A stretch of 64,000 nucleotides of DNA from Verminephrobacter eiseniae EF01-2 (lineage in GTDB: Bacteria; Pseudomonadota; Gammaproteobacteria; Burkholderiales; Burkholderiaceae_C): positions 3,162,001 through 3,226,000 of the forward strand of contig NC_008786.1 in NCBI RefSeq assembly GCF_000015565.1. Reading direction: 5' to 3'. This document shows positions 1-9,332 of the stretch, in pieces. Position 1 is the stretch's first letter; every line of letters starts with the position of its first letter. Made by a program: the position numbers and the translations under genes. Below the pieces are notes generated by a model, which saw nothing but the letters and a program-made list of their open reading frames with translations, did no database searches and was not told where the DNA came from.

Positions 1-330
1 CTCATAGGCAAAGCCCACGACCAGAATCGTCAGGAAAATCAGCACGGCCACGAAACCGGCCATGCCCACTTGCTGCAGCGTCACTGCCCAGGGGAAGAGA
101 AACGCGATTTCGAGGTCGAACAAGATGAACAAAATCGCCACCAGGTAGTAGCGCACATCGAACTTCATGCGCGCATCGTCGAAGGCTTCGAAGCCGCATT
201 CGTAGGGTGAGTTCTTCGCGGCATCCGGGCGGTTCGGGCCGAGCACATAACCCAACACCAGCGGCACGACGCCAACGGCAATGCCGACCAGGATGAACAA
301 AAGGACGGGGAGGTACTGATCGAGATTCAT
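1..330 (-). CDS. nuoA: NADH-quinone oxidoreductase subunit A, 3' end cut by window edge
   Basis: The minus strand from 330 reads [13 protein letters not shown] and stays open for 110 codons to the window edge, so roughly the last ten residues are missing. NuoA is a small membrane subunit of respiratory complex I, in the inner membrane near the quinone site. Three hydrophobic segments are visible (residues ~6-29, ~62-82, ~88-108). The loop between the first two carries the family signature YECGFE, followed by FDVRYYL and [12 protein letters not shown]. The gene starts the nuo operon, which continues off the window. The upstream order tRNA-Leu, secG, tpiA is the one commonly seen in Comamonadaceae. 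Confidence 0.95.
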   Translation of the reverse strand, partial: MNLDQYLPVLLFILVGIAVGVVPLVLGYVLGPNRPDAAKNSPYECGFEAFDDARMKFDVRYYLVAILFILFDLEIAFLFPWAVTLQQVGMAGFVAVLIFLTILVVGFAYE

Positions 331-438
331 CGTGGGGATGCACTCAAGCGCTGCGGCCTGTCGGAGCCGGTGCCCGGGCATCCGGCGCCGGCAAGCAGGT
401 CAATGGTTTTGCCCATGTTTTTTTGCAAGTCTTCGTTC

Positions 439-523
439 TGGTGCCGTCGGCGAGACTCGAACTCGCACAGCTCGCGCCACTACCCCCTCAAGATAGCGTG
501 TCTACCAATTCCACCACGACGGC
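439..523 (-). tRNA. tRNA-Leu (anticodon GAG), CCA encoded
   Basis: The reverse complement gives an 85-nt tRNA. The acceptor stem GCCGTCG pairs with CGACGGC and is followed by A and an encoded CCA. The D-arm holds TGGTAGACAC. The anticodon stem CTATC/GGTAG encloses the loop TTGAGGG (anticodon GAG). A long variable arm is present, as in class II tRNAs, and the T-arm has GTTCGAGTC. It sits between secG and nuoA. Confidence 0.95.
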
Positions 524-624
524 CATTTTTTTGTCTGCTGGGCATGAGGAAGACGGGAAAAGCGCTTCGCAGACAATCGCGGATTCTACCCCCGCAAAAA
601 CCCTGGGTGGGCCTCGGCGCCTGA

Positions 625-987
625 TTATTTGGTCGGAATCTGCGCTGCCCCCGAAGCCGGTGTCGCCGCAGCCGATGCCGGTGCGCTGGCCGATGCAGCC
701 GGCGCCGCAGCGGCCGGGCTTTCCAGCACGCTGCCGGCGCCGGCGGGGCGGGAATTGCCAAAGTGGGCCAAGGCCAGCGTCGCCAGCAAAAACACCGATG
801 CCAGCACCGCCGTGGTGCGCGACAGGAAGTTGGCACTGCCGCTGGCGCCAAACAGGCTGCCGGAACTGCCGCTGCCAAATGCCGCCCCCATGTCCGCGCC
901 CTTGCCATGCTGGATCAGGATCAGGACGATCATCACCAGCGCCGCCAACATCTGCACGACCAAAATCAGATTCACGATCACGTTCAT
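625..987 (-). CDS. secG: Preprotein translocase subunit SecG
   Basis: 120 residues. SecG is the accessory membrane subunit of the SecYEG channel and assists SecA-driven protein export. Two hydrophobic segments are seen (residues ~3-25 and ~55-77). Between them is the family's conserved cytoplasmic loop, with [13 protein letters not shown] followed by a Gly/Ser-rich stretch ending [13 protein letters not shown]. The C-terminal ~40 residues are Ala/Pro-rich and low in complexity, longer than in E. coli SecG. The ATG overlaps the tpiA stop (ATGA, 984-987), so the two are probably translationally coupled. Confidence 0.95.
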   Translation of the reverse strand: MNVIVNLILVVQMLAALVMIVLILIQHGKGADMGAAFGSGSSGSLFGASGSANFLSRTTAVLASVFLLATLALAHFGNSRPAGAGSVLESPAAAAPAASASAPASAAATPASGAAQIPTK

Positions 988-1790
988 TGTCTGTTCACCC
1001 CTGATTCCATCGCTGGCCCGCCGTCTGCGCAGGCCGCCGCGATGATTTGCAAAAAGTCCGGCGCCTTCAGCGCTGCGCCGCCGACCAGCCCGCCGTCGAT
1101 GTCGGGCTGCGCCAGCAATGGCGCGGCGTTGGCCGCGTTCATGCTGCCGCCGTACAGCAGACGGATGCGCCCGGCATGGCTGCTGGCAGCGCCAAGTTGC
1201 GCGCGCAGCACGGCATGCACCGCCTGCGCTTGCCGTGCAGACGCCGTGCGGCCCGTTCCTATGGCCCAGACCGGCTCATACGCCAGCACCACCTCACTGA
1301 TGCAATGGCCGTTGAGCTGTATCACTGCCGCCAGTTGGCGCCGGACCACGGCCTCGGTCTGGCCGGCCTCACGCTCTGGCAAGGTCTCGCCCAGGCAGAC
1401 GATGGGCGTCAGACCCGCCGCCAGCGCGCGCTGCACCTTCTTGGCCACCAGCGCGTCGGTTTCACCGTGGTACTGGCGCCGCTCGGAATGCCCGACCAGC
1501 GCATAGCGCACGCCAAAGTCCTTGAGCATGGCTGCCGACACCTCGCCGGTATAGGCGCCGGCCTCGTGCGGTGACAGATCCTGCGCGGCCAGCGCCAGCG
1601 CCGAGCCGGCCACCAACGCCTGCACCTGCGCCAGATAAGGCGCGGGCACGGCCAGCGCCACAGTGCAAGCGGCAGCATCCAGGTCGGCGATGCCGGCGCG
1701 GATGGCCTGCAGCAAGTCCTGGTTCGCGGCCAGGCTGCCATTCATCTTCCAGTTGCCGACGATGAGTTTTTTCCTGTCGTTCATGGTCAT
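984..1790 (-). CDS. tpiA: Triosephosphate isomerase
   Basis: 268 residues. Interconverts dihydroxyacetone phosphate and glyceraldehyde 3-phosphate in glycolysis. Diagnostic motifs are present in order: VGNWKMNG near the N-terminus (substrate Asn and Lys), GHSERR (catalytic His region), [11 protein letters not shown] (catalytic Glu, then flexible loop 6), and [12 protein letters not shown] (phosphate binding). The ATG at 1790 was chosen because it overlaps the stop of the upstream quinone oxidoreductase (ATGA). An internal ATG two codons later is the alternative. The gene overlaps secG by 4 nt downstream, so three genes form a coupled operon. Confidence 0.95.
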   Translation of the reverse strand: MTMNDRKKLIVGNWKMNGSLAANQDLLQAIRAGIADLDAAACTVALAVPAPYLAQVQALVAGSALALAAQDLSPHEAGAYTGEVSAAMLKDFGVRYALVGHSERRQYHGETDALVAKKVQRALAAGLTPIVCLGETLPEREAGQTEAVVRRQLAAVIQLNGHCISEVVLAYEPVWAIGTGRTASARQAQAVHAVLRAQLGAASSHAGRIRLLYGGSMNAANAAPLLAQPDIDGGLVGGAALKAPDFLQIIAAACADGGPAMESGVNRQ

Positions 1791-2788
1791 GGCCAAGTCA
1801 ACACGATTTTGCCGATATGCCGGTTCGACTCCATCAGCGCATGGGCTTGGCTGGCATCGGCCGCAGCAAACTGGCTGTGCACCACCGGGCGCAGCGTTCC
1901 GGCGGCCAGCAGCGGCCACACCCGTTCGCGCAGCGCGCGCGCAATCGCCCCTTTGAATGGCACGGCGCGGGGCCGCAGCGTGGAGCCGGTGATGGTCAGC
2001 CTGCGCCGCAACACCAGCCCGGCGTTCAAACTGCTCTTGACGCCGCCTTGCACGGCAATGATCACCAGGCGGCCATCTTCGGCCAGGCATTCCACCTCCC
2101 GCGCCACGTAGTCGCCAGCGACCATGTCGAGCACCACATCCACGCCCCGGCCTGCGGTGATGCGCTTGATTTCGGCGACGAAGTCCTGCGTTTTGTAGTC
2201 GATCGCATGCTGCGCGCCGAGCGCCAGACAGGCCGCGCATTTCTCCTGGCTGCCCGCCGTGGCAATGACCGTGGCGCCAAAAGCCCGCGCCAGTTGTATC
2301 GCGGCGACGCCGATGCCGCTGCTGCCGCCTTGCACCAGCAGGCTCTCGCCCGCTTGCAGCCGGCCCCGATCGAAGACATTGCTCCACACCGTGAAGAAGG
2401 TTTCCGGCAGCGACGCCGCCTGCACATCGCTCAGCCCTTCGGGCACCGGCAGGCATTGCACGACCGGCGCCACGCACCACTGCGCATAGCCCCCGCCGGC
2501 CAGCAGCGCGCAGACGCGATCGCCGACCCGGATGCCGGCCTCGGCCAGCGCCGCCGCATCGCCGGACTCGACCACGCCGGCGACTTCCAGCCCCGGAATG
2601 TCAGAACTGCCCGGCGGCGGTGCATAGTGCCCGAGCCGCTGCAACACATCGGGCCGGTTGACGCCACTGGCGCGAACACGGATCAGCAACTCTGCCGTGC
2701 CCGGTTGCGGCACCGGGCGCTCGGCCAGACCGAGCACCTCGGGGCCGCCAAAGGAGCGTATCTCTACCGCCTGCATGGTGCGCTTCAT
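1787..2788 (-). CDS. NAD(P)H quinone oxidoreductase, zinc-independent MDR family
   Basis: 333 residues. A medium-chain dehydrogenase/reductase of the quinone oxidoreductase/PIG3 type, predicted to use NADPH to reduce quinones or enones in the cytosol. The N-terminal GroES-like domain has [13 protein letters not shown] and PGLEVAGVV. It lacks the Cys/His ligands of zinc enzymes. The Rossmann domain has [15 protein letters not shown]. The start at 2788 ([10 protein letters not shown]) is favoured over the more upstream open frame, which lacks family similarity; 2776 is an alternative. No strong ribosome site precedes either. It overlaps tpiA by 4 nt. Confidence 0.85.
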   Translation of the reverse strand: MKRTMQAVEIRSFGGPEVLGLAERPVPQPGTAELLIRVRASGVNRPDVLQRLGHYAPPPGSSDIPGLEVAGVVESGDAAALAEAGIRVGDRVCALLAGGGYAQWCVAPVVQCLPVPEGLSDVQAASLPETFFTVWSNVFDRGRLQAGESLLVQGGSSGIGVAAIQLARAFGATVIATAGSQEKCAACLALGAQHAIDYKTQDFVAEIKRITAGRGVDVVLDMVAGDYVAREVECLAEDGRLVIIAVQGGVKSSLNAGLVLRRRLTITGSTLRPRAVPFKGAIARALRERVWPLLAAGTLRPVVHSQFAAADASQAHALMESNRHIGKIVLTWP

Positions 2789-2892
2789 GGGGGACGATGG
2801 GGGTTGTGGGGTGACGACGCAGCCAAGCGATCCTGGCCACCAGCGCATGGTTTGCCCGGCGCCAGTCGCGGCAACATCGATGGCAATGGGGA

Positions 2893-5166
2893 TCAGCCGA
2901 CGCGCTGCCCGGAGCCGGTATCGGCGGGCGGCGATTGCTGCTGCTGTTGCTCCGATGGCGGATGGCCATGGTCGCGCATCTCACGCCGCGGCTCGCGTTC
3001 GGCCAGTGCCGGACGGTCGCTGCCCGGCGCAGGGCGCTCGCTGCCTGTGCCGAAACGGTCGCTGCCCGGGGCAGGGCGTTCGGCCAGCACCTTCATCGAC
3101 AGCTTGACGCGACCCCTTTCGTCGGCTTCCATCACCTTGACCCGCACGATCTGGCCTTCGCTCAGGTAATCGGACACCCTCTCGACGCGCTCGTGGGCGA
3201 TCTGGCTGATGTGCAGCAGCCCGTCCTTGCCGGGCAGCAGGTTGATCAGCGCGCCGAAGTCCAGCAGCTTGGTCACCGGGCCTTCGTAGATCTTGCCGAT
3301 CTCGATCTCGGCGGTGATCTGCTCGATGCGGCGCTTGGCGATGTCGGCCTTGGCGGCGTCGGTCGCGGCGATGGTGATCGTGCCGTCCTCCTCGATGTTG
3401 ATCTGGCAGCCGGTTTCTTCGGTCAGCGCCCGGATCACGGCGCCGCCCTTGCCGATCACGTCGCGGATTTTCTCGGCGTTGATCTTCATCGTGTACAGCT
3501 TGGGCGCAAAGTTCGACACCTCGGTCTTGGCCTGGCCGATGGCTTGCTGCATCTTGCCCAGGATATGCATGCGCGCTTCCTTGGCCTGCGCCAGCGCCAC
3601 CTGCATGATCTCCCGGGTGATGCCCTGGATCTTGATGTCCATCTGCAATGCCGTGATGCCCGCCGTGGTGCCGGCCACCTTGAAGTCCATGTCCCCGAGG
3701 TGATCTTCGTCGCCCAGAATGTCGGTCAGCACCGCAAAGCGGTTGCCATCCTTGATCAGGCCCATTGCGATACCCGCCACATGCGCCTTCATCGGCACGC
3801 CCGCGTCCATCAGCGACAGGCAGCCCCCGCAGACCGAGGCCATCGACGAGGAGCCATTGGATTCGGTGATCTCCGAGACCACGCGCATGGTGTAGGGAAA
3901 CTCCTCCTTGGTCGGCAGCACCGCCACCAGCGCCCGCTTGGCCAGACGGCCATGGCCGATTTCGCGGCGCTTGGTCGAACCCATGCGCCCCACTTCGCCG
4001 GTGGCAAAGGGCGGCATGTTGTAGTGCAGCATGAAGCGGTCATCGTACTCGCCGGCCAGCGCGTCGATGCGCTGCGCATCGCGCTCGGTGCCCAGCGTGG
4101 CCACCGCCAGGGCCTGGGTTTCGCCGCGCGTGAACAGCGCCGAGCCATGGGCCCGGGGCAGCACGCCGGCGCGGATCTCGATGGGGCGCACGGTGCGCGT
4201 GTCACGGCCGTCGATGCGCGGCTCGCCGGCCAGTATCTGGCTGCGCACGATGCCCGCTTCGATGTCGAACAGCAGGCCCTCGGCCTTCACGGTGTCGCAT
4301 TCGACGCCATCGGCTTGCAACTGCGCCAGCACCGCCGCATAGGCTGCACGGCAAGCCTCGGTGCGGGCCTGCTTGTTGCGAATCTGGTAGGCCGCGCGCA
4401 GCTTGTCGTCCGCCAGCGCCGCCACCCGGGCGATCAGCGCCTCATCCCTGGCCGGCGCTTCCCATTGCCACACCGGCTTGCCGGCTGCGTGCACCAACTC
4501 GTGGATGGCATCGATCGCCACCTTGCCTTGCTGATGGCCGAACACCACGGCGCCGAGCATGATCTCTTCGGACAATTGCTGCGCCTCGGATTCGACCATC
4601 AGCACCGCCGCTTCGGTGCCGGCCACCACCAGATCCAACTGCGAGCTTTTGCGCGCCGTGGGGCCGGGATTGAGCCGGTACTCGCCCTGGATGTAACCCA
4701 CGCGCGCAGCCCCGATCGGGCCATTGAACGGAATGCCGGAGAGCGCCAGCGCGGCACTGCTGGCGATCAGCGCGGCGATGTCGGCGTCGACCTCGGGGTT
4801 CAGCGACAAGGTGTGGATGACCAGATGCACCTCATTGAAAAAGCCCTGCGGGAACAGCGGGCGCAGCGGCCGGTCGATCAGGCGGCTGGTCAGCGTTTCA
4901 TGCTCGCTGGGCTTGGCTTCGCGCTTGAAGAAACTGCCGGGGATCTTGCCCGCAGCGTAGGTCTTCTCGATGTAGTCCACCGTCAGCGGGAAGAAGTCCT
5001 GGCCGGGCTTGATCGAACGGGACGCGACCACGGTGGCCAGCACCACGGTGTCGTCGATGCTCACCAGCACCGCGCCGCTGGCCTGGCGGGCGATTTCGCC
5101 GGTCTCCATGACGACGGTCTGGTCACCCCATTGGAAAGTCTTGGTGACTTTATTGAAAATTCCCAT
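2893..5166 (-). CDS. pnp: Polyribonucleotide nucleotidyltransferase (PNPase)
   Basis: 757 residues. Phosphorolytic 3'-to-5' exoribonuclease of mRNA turnover and a degradosome component. Two RNase PH-like domains flank an all-alpha region. The second holds [14 protein letters not shown] and [11 protein letters not shown], with [16 protein letters not shown] domain ([16 protein letters not shown]) and an S1 domain ([29 protein letters not shown]) follow. After ~residue 700 there is a family-atypical low-complexity tail with two APGSDR units, a related GTGSER stretch and a run of five Gln. It lies downstream of rpsO, the usual order, with a terminator/attenuator hairpin between them. Confidence 0.97.
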   Translation of the reverse strand: MGIFNKVTKTFQWGDQTVVMETGEIARQASGAVLVSIDDTVVLATVVASRSIKPGQDFFPLTVDYIEKTYAAGKIPGSFFKREAKPSEHETLTSRLIDRPLRPLFPQGFFNEVHLVIHTLSLNPEVDADIAALIASSAALALSGIPFNGPIGAARVGYIQGEYRLNPGPTARKSSQLDLVVAGTEAAVLMVESEAQQLSEEIMLGAVVFGHQQGKVAIDAIHELVHAAGKPVWQWEAPARDEALIARVAALADDKLRAAYQIRNKQARTEACRAAYAAVLAQLQADGVECDTVKAEGLLFDIEAGIVRSQILAGEPRIDGRDTRTVRPIEIRAGVLPRAHGSALFTRGETQALAVATLGTERDAQRIDALAGEYDDRFMLHYNMPPFATGEVGRMGSTKRREIGHGRLAKRALVAVLPTKEEFPYTMRVVSEITESNGSSSMASVCGGCLSLMDAGVPMKAHVAGIAMGLIKDGNRFAVLTDILGDEDHLGDMDFKVAGTTAGITALQMDIKIQGITREIMQVALAQAKEARMHILGKMQQAIGQAKTEVSNFAPKLYTMKINAEKIRDVIGKGGAVIRALTEETGCQINIEEDGTITIAATDAAKADIAKRRIEQITAEIEIGKIYEGPVTKLLDFGALINLLPGKDGLLHISQIAHERVERVSDYLSEGQIVRVKVMEADERGRVKLSMKVLAERPAPGSDRFGTGSERPAPGSDRPALAEREPRREMRDHGHPPSEQQQQQSPPADTGSGQRVG

Positions 5167-5283
5167 TTCAACTCCTGTTTTGAACTACCCGATTGCGCTG
5201 TGGCGCCATTCGCCACCCGATGGCGTTCCGGCGAAGGAACGGCACAGGTTCACGCTGCATGTTCTGCATGTGGCTGCGAAGTG

Positions 5284-5313
5284 AAAAACGCCTGAGCAGG
5301 CCCAGGCGTTTTT
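5284..5313 (-). terminator. Intrinsic terminator between rpsO and pnp
   Basis: A perfect 8-bp stem AACGCCTG/CAGGCGTT (5287-5294 with 5303-5310) has an 8-nt loop and T-runs on both sides. On the minus strand it follows rpsO directly and ends in five Ts. It probably terminates or attenuates read-through from rpsO into pnp. Confidence 0.75.
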
Positions 5314-5326
5314 GCATGTGGTGAGA

Positions 5327-5593
5327 TTATTTGCGCAGCCCCAACTTGGCAATCAGCGCGGTGTAACGGTCTGCGTCCTTTGCCTTGAGGTAATCGAGCA
5401 GCTTGCGGCGGCGGCTGACCATGCGCAGCAGGCCACGGCGGCCATGGTGGTCCTTCGCATGGGTCTTGAAGTGCGGCGTCAGTTCGTTGATGCGGGCGGT
5501 CAGCAGGGCCACTTGCACTTCGGGGCTGCCGGTATCATTGGCCGCGCGGGCGTTCGCCTTGACGACTTCGGCCTTGATGGAGGATGCGATCAT
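5327..5593 (-). CDS. rpsO: 30S ribosomal protein S15
   Basis: 88 residues, the usual bacterial length. Primary 16S rRNA-binding protein of the small-subunit central domain. The sequence carries the family core [21 protein letters not shown], then [23 protein letters not shown], which forms the rRNA-binding helices. It lies upstream of pnp, as in most proteobacteria, with a terminator in the gap and a TATAAT box ~120 bp upstream. Confidence 0.97.
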   Translation of the reverse strand: MIASSIKAEVVKANARAANDTGSPEVQVALLTARINELTPHFKTHAKDHHGRRGLLRMVSRRRKLLDYLKAKDADRYTALIAKLGLRK

Positions 5594-5712
5594 GTCTTTC
5601 CTTGGAAGATGGGCCCACCGCTGTACGGGTTGGGCGGGCCTGGCGGTTTTGACTTGCGCCGGCGATCGGAAATGGCTGCCGGCGTGTGTCTTGCACCATG
5701 CAAAACCGGCCG

Positions 5713-5718
5713 ATTATA
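5713..5718 (-). promoter_or_regulatory. Candidate -10 box for rpsO
   Basis: A perfect TATAAT on the minus strand inside the last codons of the upstream aminotransferase, ~120 bp before the rpsO ATG. No clear -35 hexamer was found at 17 bp, so this is a suggestion only. Confidence 0.35.
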
Positions 5719-6871
5719 GCCCGGCCCAGTTTTTCAGCCGCTGCACGCCCTGCACCAGCCGCCCGGTGTCCTGGCAGGCAAAGCACCAGCGCAACCACCC
5801 CTGGGCCTCGGGGCCGAAGGCATTGCCCGGCGCCAGGCCCAGGCCGGCCTGCGCCAGCAACTGCTTGGCCAGCGCCAGAGAATCGTCGTGCGCTGCCATG
5901 CGGAAAAAGGCATACATGCCGGCGCGCGCAGCCGCCACCTCGACCCCCGGCAGCGCCTGCAGCAGGGCGACCAGCGTGTCACGGCAGTGCTTCAGATGGG
6001 CCACCACCTGCGGCGTGATCTCGTCGGCATGTGCCAAGGCCGCCATCCCGGCCCGCTGCGTGAAAACGCTGACACAGGAAGTATTGAACTCGATCAGCTT
6101 GCCCATATGCCGGCCCATCGACGGCGGCATGACCAGCCAGCCCAGGCGCCAGCCCGTCATCAAAAAGCTCTTGGAAAAGCTGTGCACCACGATCAGCCGG
6201 TCTTCGGGCTGCGCCAGATCCAGAAAACTCGGCGCGCAGCCGTTGGCGCTCGGCTCGTAGTACAGGCGCTCGTACACCTCGTCGGCCAAAATCCAGCAGC
6301 CGGTCTGGCGGCAGCGGGCAAGAATCGCGCGCTGCTCGGCGGCAGACAGCGTCCAGCCCGTCGGGTTGTTCGGCGCATTCAGCACCAGCAGCCGCGTGGC
6401 CGGGGTGATCGCCGCCAGCAGCGCGTCGACATCCAGCACCCAGGCGCCCCCCGGTTGCGGCCGCAGCGGCAAGCAGCGCAGCACGGCGCCCATGATCGCC
6501 GGCTGCGCGGTCAGATTCGGCCACACCGGCGTCACCGCCAGCACCTCATCGCCCGGATCGACCAGCGCCTGCACCGACAGCATCAGCGCCTGCACGCCCC
6601 CGCAAGTCACCGCGATCCGCTCGGCCCCCACCGCGCCGTGCAGGCGACCCATGGAATCGGCCAGCGCCTGGCGCAACGCCGGCAGCCCCAGGTTGTGCGT
6701 GTAAAACGTCTCGCCGCGCTGGATCGAATCCATTGCCGCCTGGCGCACGGCCAGCGGTGTCGCGGTGTCGCTTTCGCCAAACCAGAAGGCCAGCACATCG
6801 TCGCGCCCCAGGCCCGCATTGGCGACCTCACGGATCAGGGATTCTTCGAGGTTCAAGACAGTGTTGCGCAT
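5714..6871 (-). CDS. Pyridoxal-phosphate aminotransferase, class I/II
   Basis: 385 residues from the ATG at 6871; a TTG four codons upstream is also open. A fold-type I PLP aminotransferase of the aspartate aminotransferase superfamily. Visible signatures are the CGGVQALMLSV helix start, LLVLNAPNNPTGWTLS (substrate/PLP Asn), ILADEVYERLYYE (Asp to the PLP ring nitrogen), VVHSFSKSFLMTGWRLGWL (Schiff-base Lys), and a C-terminal LRWCFA with the carboxylate-binding Arg. Substrate cannot be told from sequence. The minus-strand stop lies just upstream of the rpsO promoter region. Confidence 0.88.
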   Translation of the reverse strand: MRNTVLNLEESLIREVANAGLGRDDVLAFWFGESDTATPLAVRQAAMDSIQRGETFYTHNLGLPALRQALADSMGRLHGAVGAERIAVTCGGVQALMLSVQALVDPGDEVLAVTPVWPNLTAQPAIMGAVLRCLPLRPQPGGAWVLDVDALLAAITPATRLLVLNAPNNPTGWTLSAAEQRAILARCRQTGCWILADEVYERLYYEPSANGCAPSFLDLAQPEDRLIVVHSFSKSFLMTGWRLGWLVMPPSMGRHMGKLIEFNTSCVSVFTQRAGMAALAHADEITPQVVAHLKHCRDTLVALLQALPGVEVAAARAGMYAFFRMAAHDDSLALAKQLLAQAGLGLAPGNAFGPEAQGWLRWCFACQDTGRLVQGVQRLKNWAGL

Positions 6872-6935
6872 GGCAGGATGCAAAAAATGGTGGCAGCGTG
6901 GACGGCGCCGTGCCGTTCACTGCCATCCTACGCCC

Positions 6936-7268
6936 ATGCGCCAACCTCCGATGTCCATCACTTCCACCCCCGCCACCCCCGCCACGACCCTGCCGGCCAA
7001 GGCCAAAGCACGCTGGGCCCCGCTGTTGCTGTCAGCGGGCCTGGCACTGTGCTTGACGGCAGCCGATGCGCAGACGCGTGAGAAAAAAACCAAAACCAAA
7101 AAAACCAAACCCCCGGCCACGCAGGCGCGCGCCAAGCCCTCGGTCAAAGTCACGCACCAGCCCAGCCCCTCCGAGGAAAGCCGCGCCGAGCGGGAGCGCC
7201 GTCTCTACCGCGAATGCCAAGGGCGGCCCAACGCCGGCGCCTGCCTGGGCTACACCCGAAAGCCGTAG
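6936..7268 (+). CDS. Small exported basic protein of unknown function
   Basis: 110 residues from the ATG at 6936 (another ATG at 6951). No family recognised. A hydrophobic segment, ARWAPLLLSAGLALCLTAADAQ, looks like a signal peptide with cleavage near ADA-Q. It is followed by a Lys/Thr-rich stretch (EKKTKTKKTKPP) and a C-terminal part with two Cys (ECQGRPNAGACLGY) that could form a disulphide. The stop codon TAG (7266-7268) lies in the GTAG flank of the first 158-bp palindromic element, so the original 3' end may have been altered. Confidence 0.55.
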   Translation: MRQPPMSITSTPATPATTLPAKAKARWAPLLLSAGLALCLTAADAQTREKKTKTKKTKPPATQARAKPSVKVTHQPSPSEESRAERERRLYRECQGRPNAGACLGYTRKP

Positions 7269-7426
7269 CGTCGCGTCACCGATCATCTGTCGGTCCGCGC
7301 TGGCCATCGAAGCGCATCGCGGCGTTGCATCGCTGGCCAATACGCTCGGTATGGGCTGCGCGCTGCGCCTTGCGTTGCGCTCCGATGGCTGCGCGCAGCC
7401 TACGACATCTGACCGATGACGCGACA
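7269..7426 (+). repeat. 158-bp palindromic CTAG element, copy 1 (orientation A)
   Basis: One of seven related ~158-bp units in the window, with TGTCGCGTCA-type inverted ends (here CGTCGCG at the left). Flanks are GTAG on the left and CTAA on the right. It sits exactly between two convergent genes. Their stop codons, plus-strand TAG at 7266-7268 and minus-strand TAG of ribD at 7427-7429, both lie in these flanks. The two halves are imperfect reverse complements, so the unit could fold into one long hairpin. It encodes no transposase. Confidence 0.85.
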
Positions 7427-8542
7427 CTAACCCCAAAACGGCTCCCGATCGCGCCAGCGCGCCAGGATGCGCACATCCTCGCCGACCCGCTCCAGGCCGT
7501 GAAAATCCAGCGCCTGCGCCTGCGACAGCGCCGCCAAAGGCGCCAACTGCGCCATGCCCAGGCCCGGCCCGATCAGTTTCGGCGCCAGGTACACCAGCAG
7601 TTCATCGACCAACCCTTGGCGCAGTAACGCGCCATTGAGCTGCTGCCCCGCCTCCACATGCAACTCATTGACCTGCCTGCGTGCCAGGTCGTGCAGCATG
7701 GCCGCCAAATCCACCCGGCCCTGGCTGTCGGGCAGCACGGCCAGCGTTGCACCGCGCTGCTCCAGCGCCCGCCTCTTGGCATCATTTTCTGCGGCGGCGT
7801 ATAGGTGCACTGCACGGTCTGCTGCGAATATGCAAGCATCCAGCGGTACCCGCAACGCGCTGTCGAGCAGCACCAGCGCCGGCTGCCGCTCGGTGTGCAG
7901 CGCGCGCACATCCAGCCGGGGGTCATCGGCCAGCACCGTCCCGATACCGGTCAGCAGCGCACAGGCCCTGGCCCGCCAGGCATGGCCATCGGCACGCGCA
8001 GCAGGCCCCGTGATCCATTGGCTGCTGCCATCGGCCAGCGCCGTCACCCCATCGAGCGACGCCGCCAGCTTCATGCGCACCCAGGGCCTGTGGCGCAGCA
8101 TCCGGCTGAAAAAACCCACATTCAGCTCGCGCGCGGCCTGCGCGCCCGGACCGACCTGCACCGCCACGCCGGCGGCACGCAAACGGGCAAAACCCTGCCC
8201 TGCGACCAAAGGATTCGGATCGGTCAGCGACGCCACCACCTTGGCAATGCCCGCAGCCACCAGCGCATCGCAACAAGGCCCCGTGCGCCCATGGTGCGAA
8301 CAAGGCTCCAGCGTGACATAAGCCGTAGCGCCACGCACCGAATGCCCGCCGGCTGCGGCATTGCGCAAGGCCATGATTTCGGCATGCGCGCCACCCGCAG
8401 GCCCGGTGCTGCCGCGGCCGATCACCACCCCGGCCGCATCGGCAATCACACAGCCGACACGCGGATTGGGTGAAGTGCGATACAAACCCTGATGGGCCAG
8501 GTCCAGGGCCTCGGTAATGGCTGCGGTAATGATGTCTGACAT
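7427..8542 (-). CDS. ribD: Bifunctional riboflavin biosynthesis protein RibD
   Basis: 371 residues from the ATG at 8542; an ATG four codons upstream (8554) is possible. Deaminase/reductase of riboflavin synthesis, converting the GTP-derived pyrimidine to the ribitylamino product. The N-terminal deaminase domain has GAHAEIMAL and the zinc cysteines of LEPCSHHGRTGPCCDAL. The C-terminal reductase domain has VRMKLAASLDGVTAL, a TGIGTVLADDPRL turn, and ELHVEAGQQLNGALL. Its TAG stop lies in the flank of palindromic element copy 1. No other rib gene is nearby. Confidence 0.93.
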   Translation of the reverse strand: MSDIITAAITEALDLAHQGLYRTSPNPRVGCVIADAAGVVIGRGSTGPAGGAHAEIMALRNAAAGGHSVRGATAYVTLEPCSHHGRTGPCCDALVAAGIAKVVASLTDPNPLVAGQGFARLRAAGVAVQVGPGAQAARELNVGFFSRMLRHRPWVRMKLAASLDGVTALADGSSQWITGPAARADGHAWRARACALLTGIGTVLADDPRLDVRALHTERQPALVLLDSALRVPLDACIFAADRAVHLYAAAENDAKRRALEQRGATLAVLPDSQGRVDLAAMLHDLARRQVNELHVEAGQQLNGALLRQGLVDELLVYLAPKLIGPGLGMAQLAPLAALSQAQALDFHGLERVGEDVRILARWRDREPFWG

Positions 8543-8660
8543 AGGTAAACCCATCGATACAAACCCGCCGGCGCACAGCGCTGTTTTGCGCCCGACGGTC
8601 AAACCAAAAGCATCGGCGGTATGCCGGCGGCAACCGGCCCGACGCCACAATTTGCGCCAT

Positions 8661-9332
8661 ATGATGCCCCGCACAAGCCATCGCCCCGGCCCTTCGAAAG
8701 GCTTTAGCCTGCTCGAAGTGCTGGTAGCCATTGTCATTTTGACCTTCGCCATTCTGGGCACCGTGGGCATGCAGGGATACGCGCTGCAGGCCAACCGCGA
8801 GGCGCGCTTGCAGGCCCAGGCCGTCATGCTCGCGAACGAACTGGCGGAAATGATGCGCGGGAACAATGCCATTGCCGTCCACCCCAAAGACAGCAACCCC
8901 TACATGCAGCAGGACGCCAGCAACTACTGCCTGCGCGTCGCCAATGCCAGCACGGGTTGTTCATCCACCACCGAGGTCGCGCAGGCACAAATGACCGACT
9001 GGCTCGCCAGGGTCCATGCCGATTTGCCGCAGGCAAAGGTCAAAGTCTGCTTCGATGGCGCCCCTTACGACACCGAGTCCGGCCTTGCGAAATGGGACTG
9101 TGATGACGCCGGTGACATTGCGTATATCAAGATAGGCTGGACCCGCCGCAGCACCAACACCGGCACCGGCTCCACGGTTGCCGGTTTCGAAAAAGCCACT
9201 GATGACGGCAGCCGCCCCTACGTCATCGTTCCGGTCACCGGCGGGGACCCCGCACCGGCCACCGGCACCACGCCAGCCGCCAGCACACCGGTCGCCAACG
9301 CCGCACCAGCCGCCGGCAGGAGCACCACATGA
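8661..9332 (+). CDS. pilV: Type IV pilus minor pilin / modification protein PilV
   Basis: 223 residues, starting at the first of two ATGs. A type III signal (KGFSLLEVLVAIVIL) places prepilin peptidase cleavage after Gly, with Glu at +5 of the mature protein. The first ~30 mature residues form the hydrophobic pilin helix. PilV-type minor pilins prime pilus assembly together with PilW, PilX and PilY1. The C-terminus turns into an Ala/Pro/Thr-rich tail. The gene starts the pilus operon and overlaps pilW by 4 nt. It is divergent from ribD with ~120 bp between starts. Confidence 0.85.
   Translation: MMPRTSHRPGPSKGFSLLEVLVAIVILTFAILGTVGMQGYALQANREARLQAQAVMLANELAEMMRGNNAIAVHPKDSNPYMQQDASNYCLRVANASTGCSSTTEVAQAQMTDWLARVHADLPQAKVKVCFDGAPYDTESGLAKWDCDDAGDIAYIKIGWTRRSTNTGTGSTVAGFEKATDDGSRPYVIVPVTGGDPAPATGTTPAASTPVANAAPAAGRSTT

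Noticed and set aside
2..343. 113-codon minus-strand frame at the left edge
   Set aside because: Out of phase with nuoA, whose protein from 330 is unmistakable.
2935..5295. 786-codon open frame on the plus strand
   Set aside because: It is antisense to pnp, His/Arg/Gln-rich without motifs; a shadow of GC-rich third positions.
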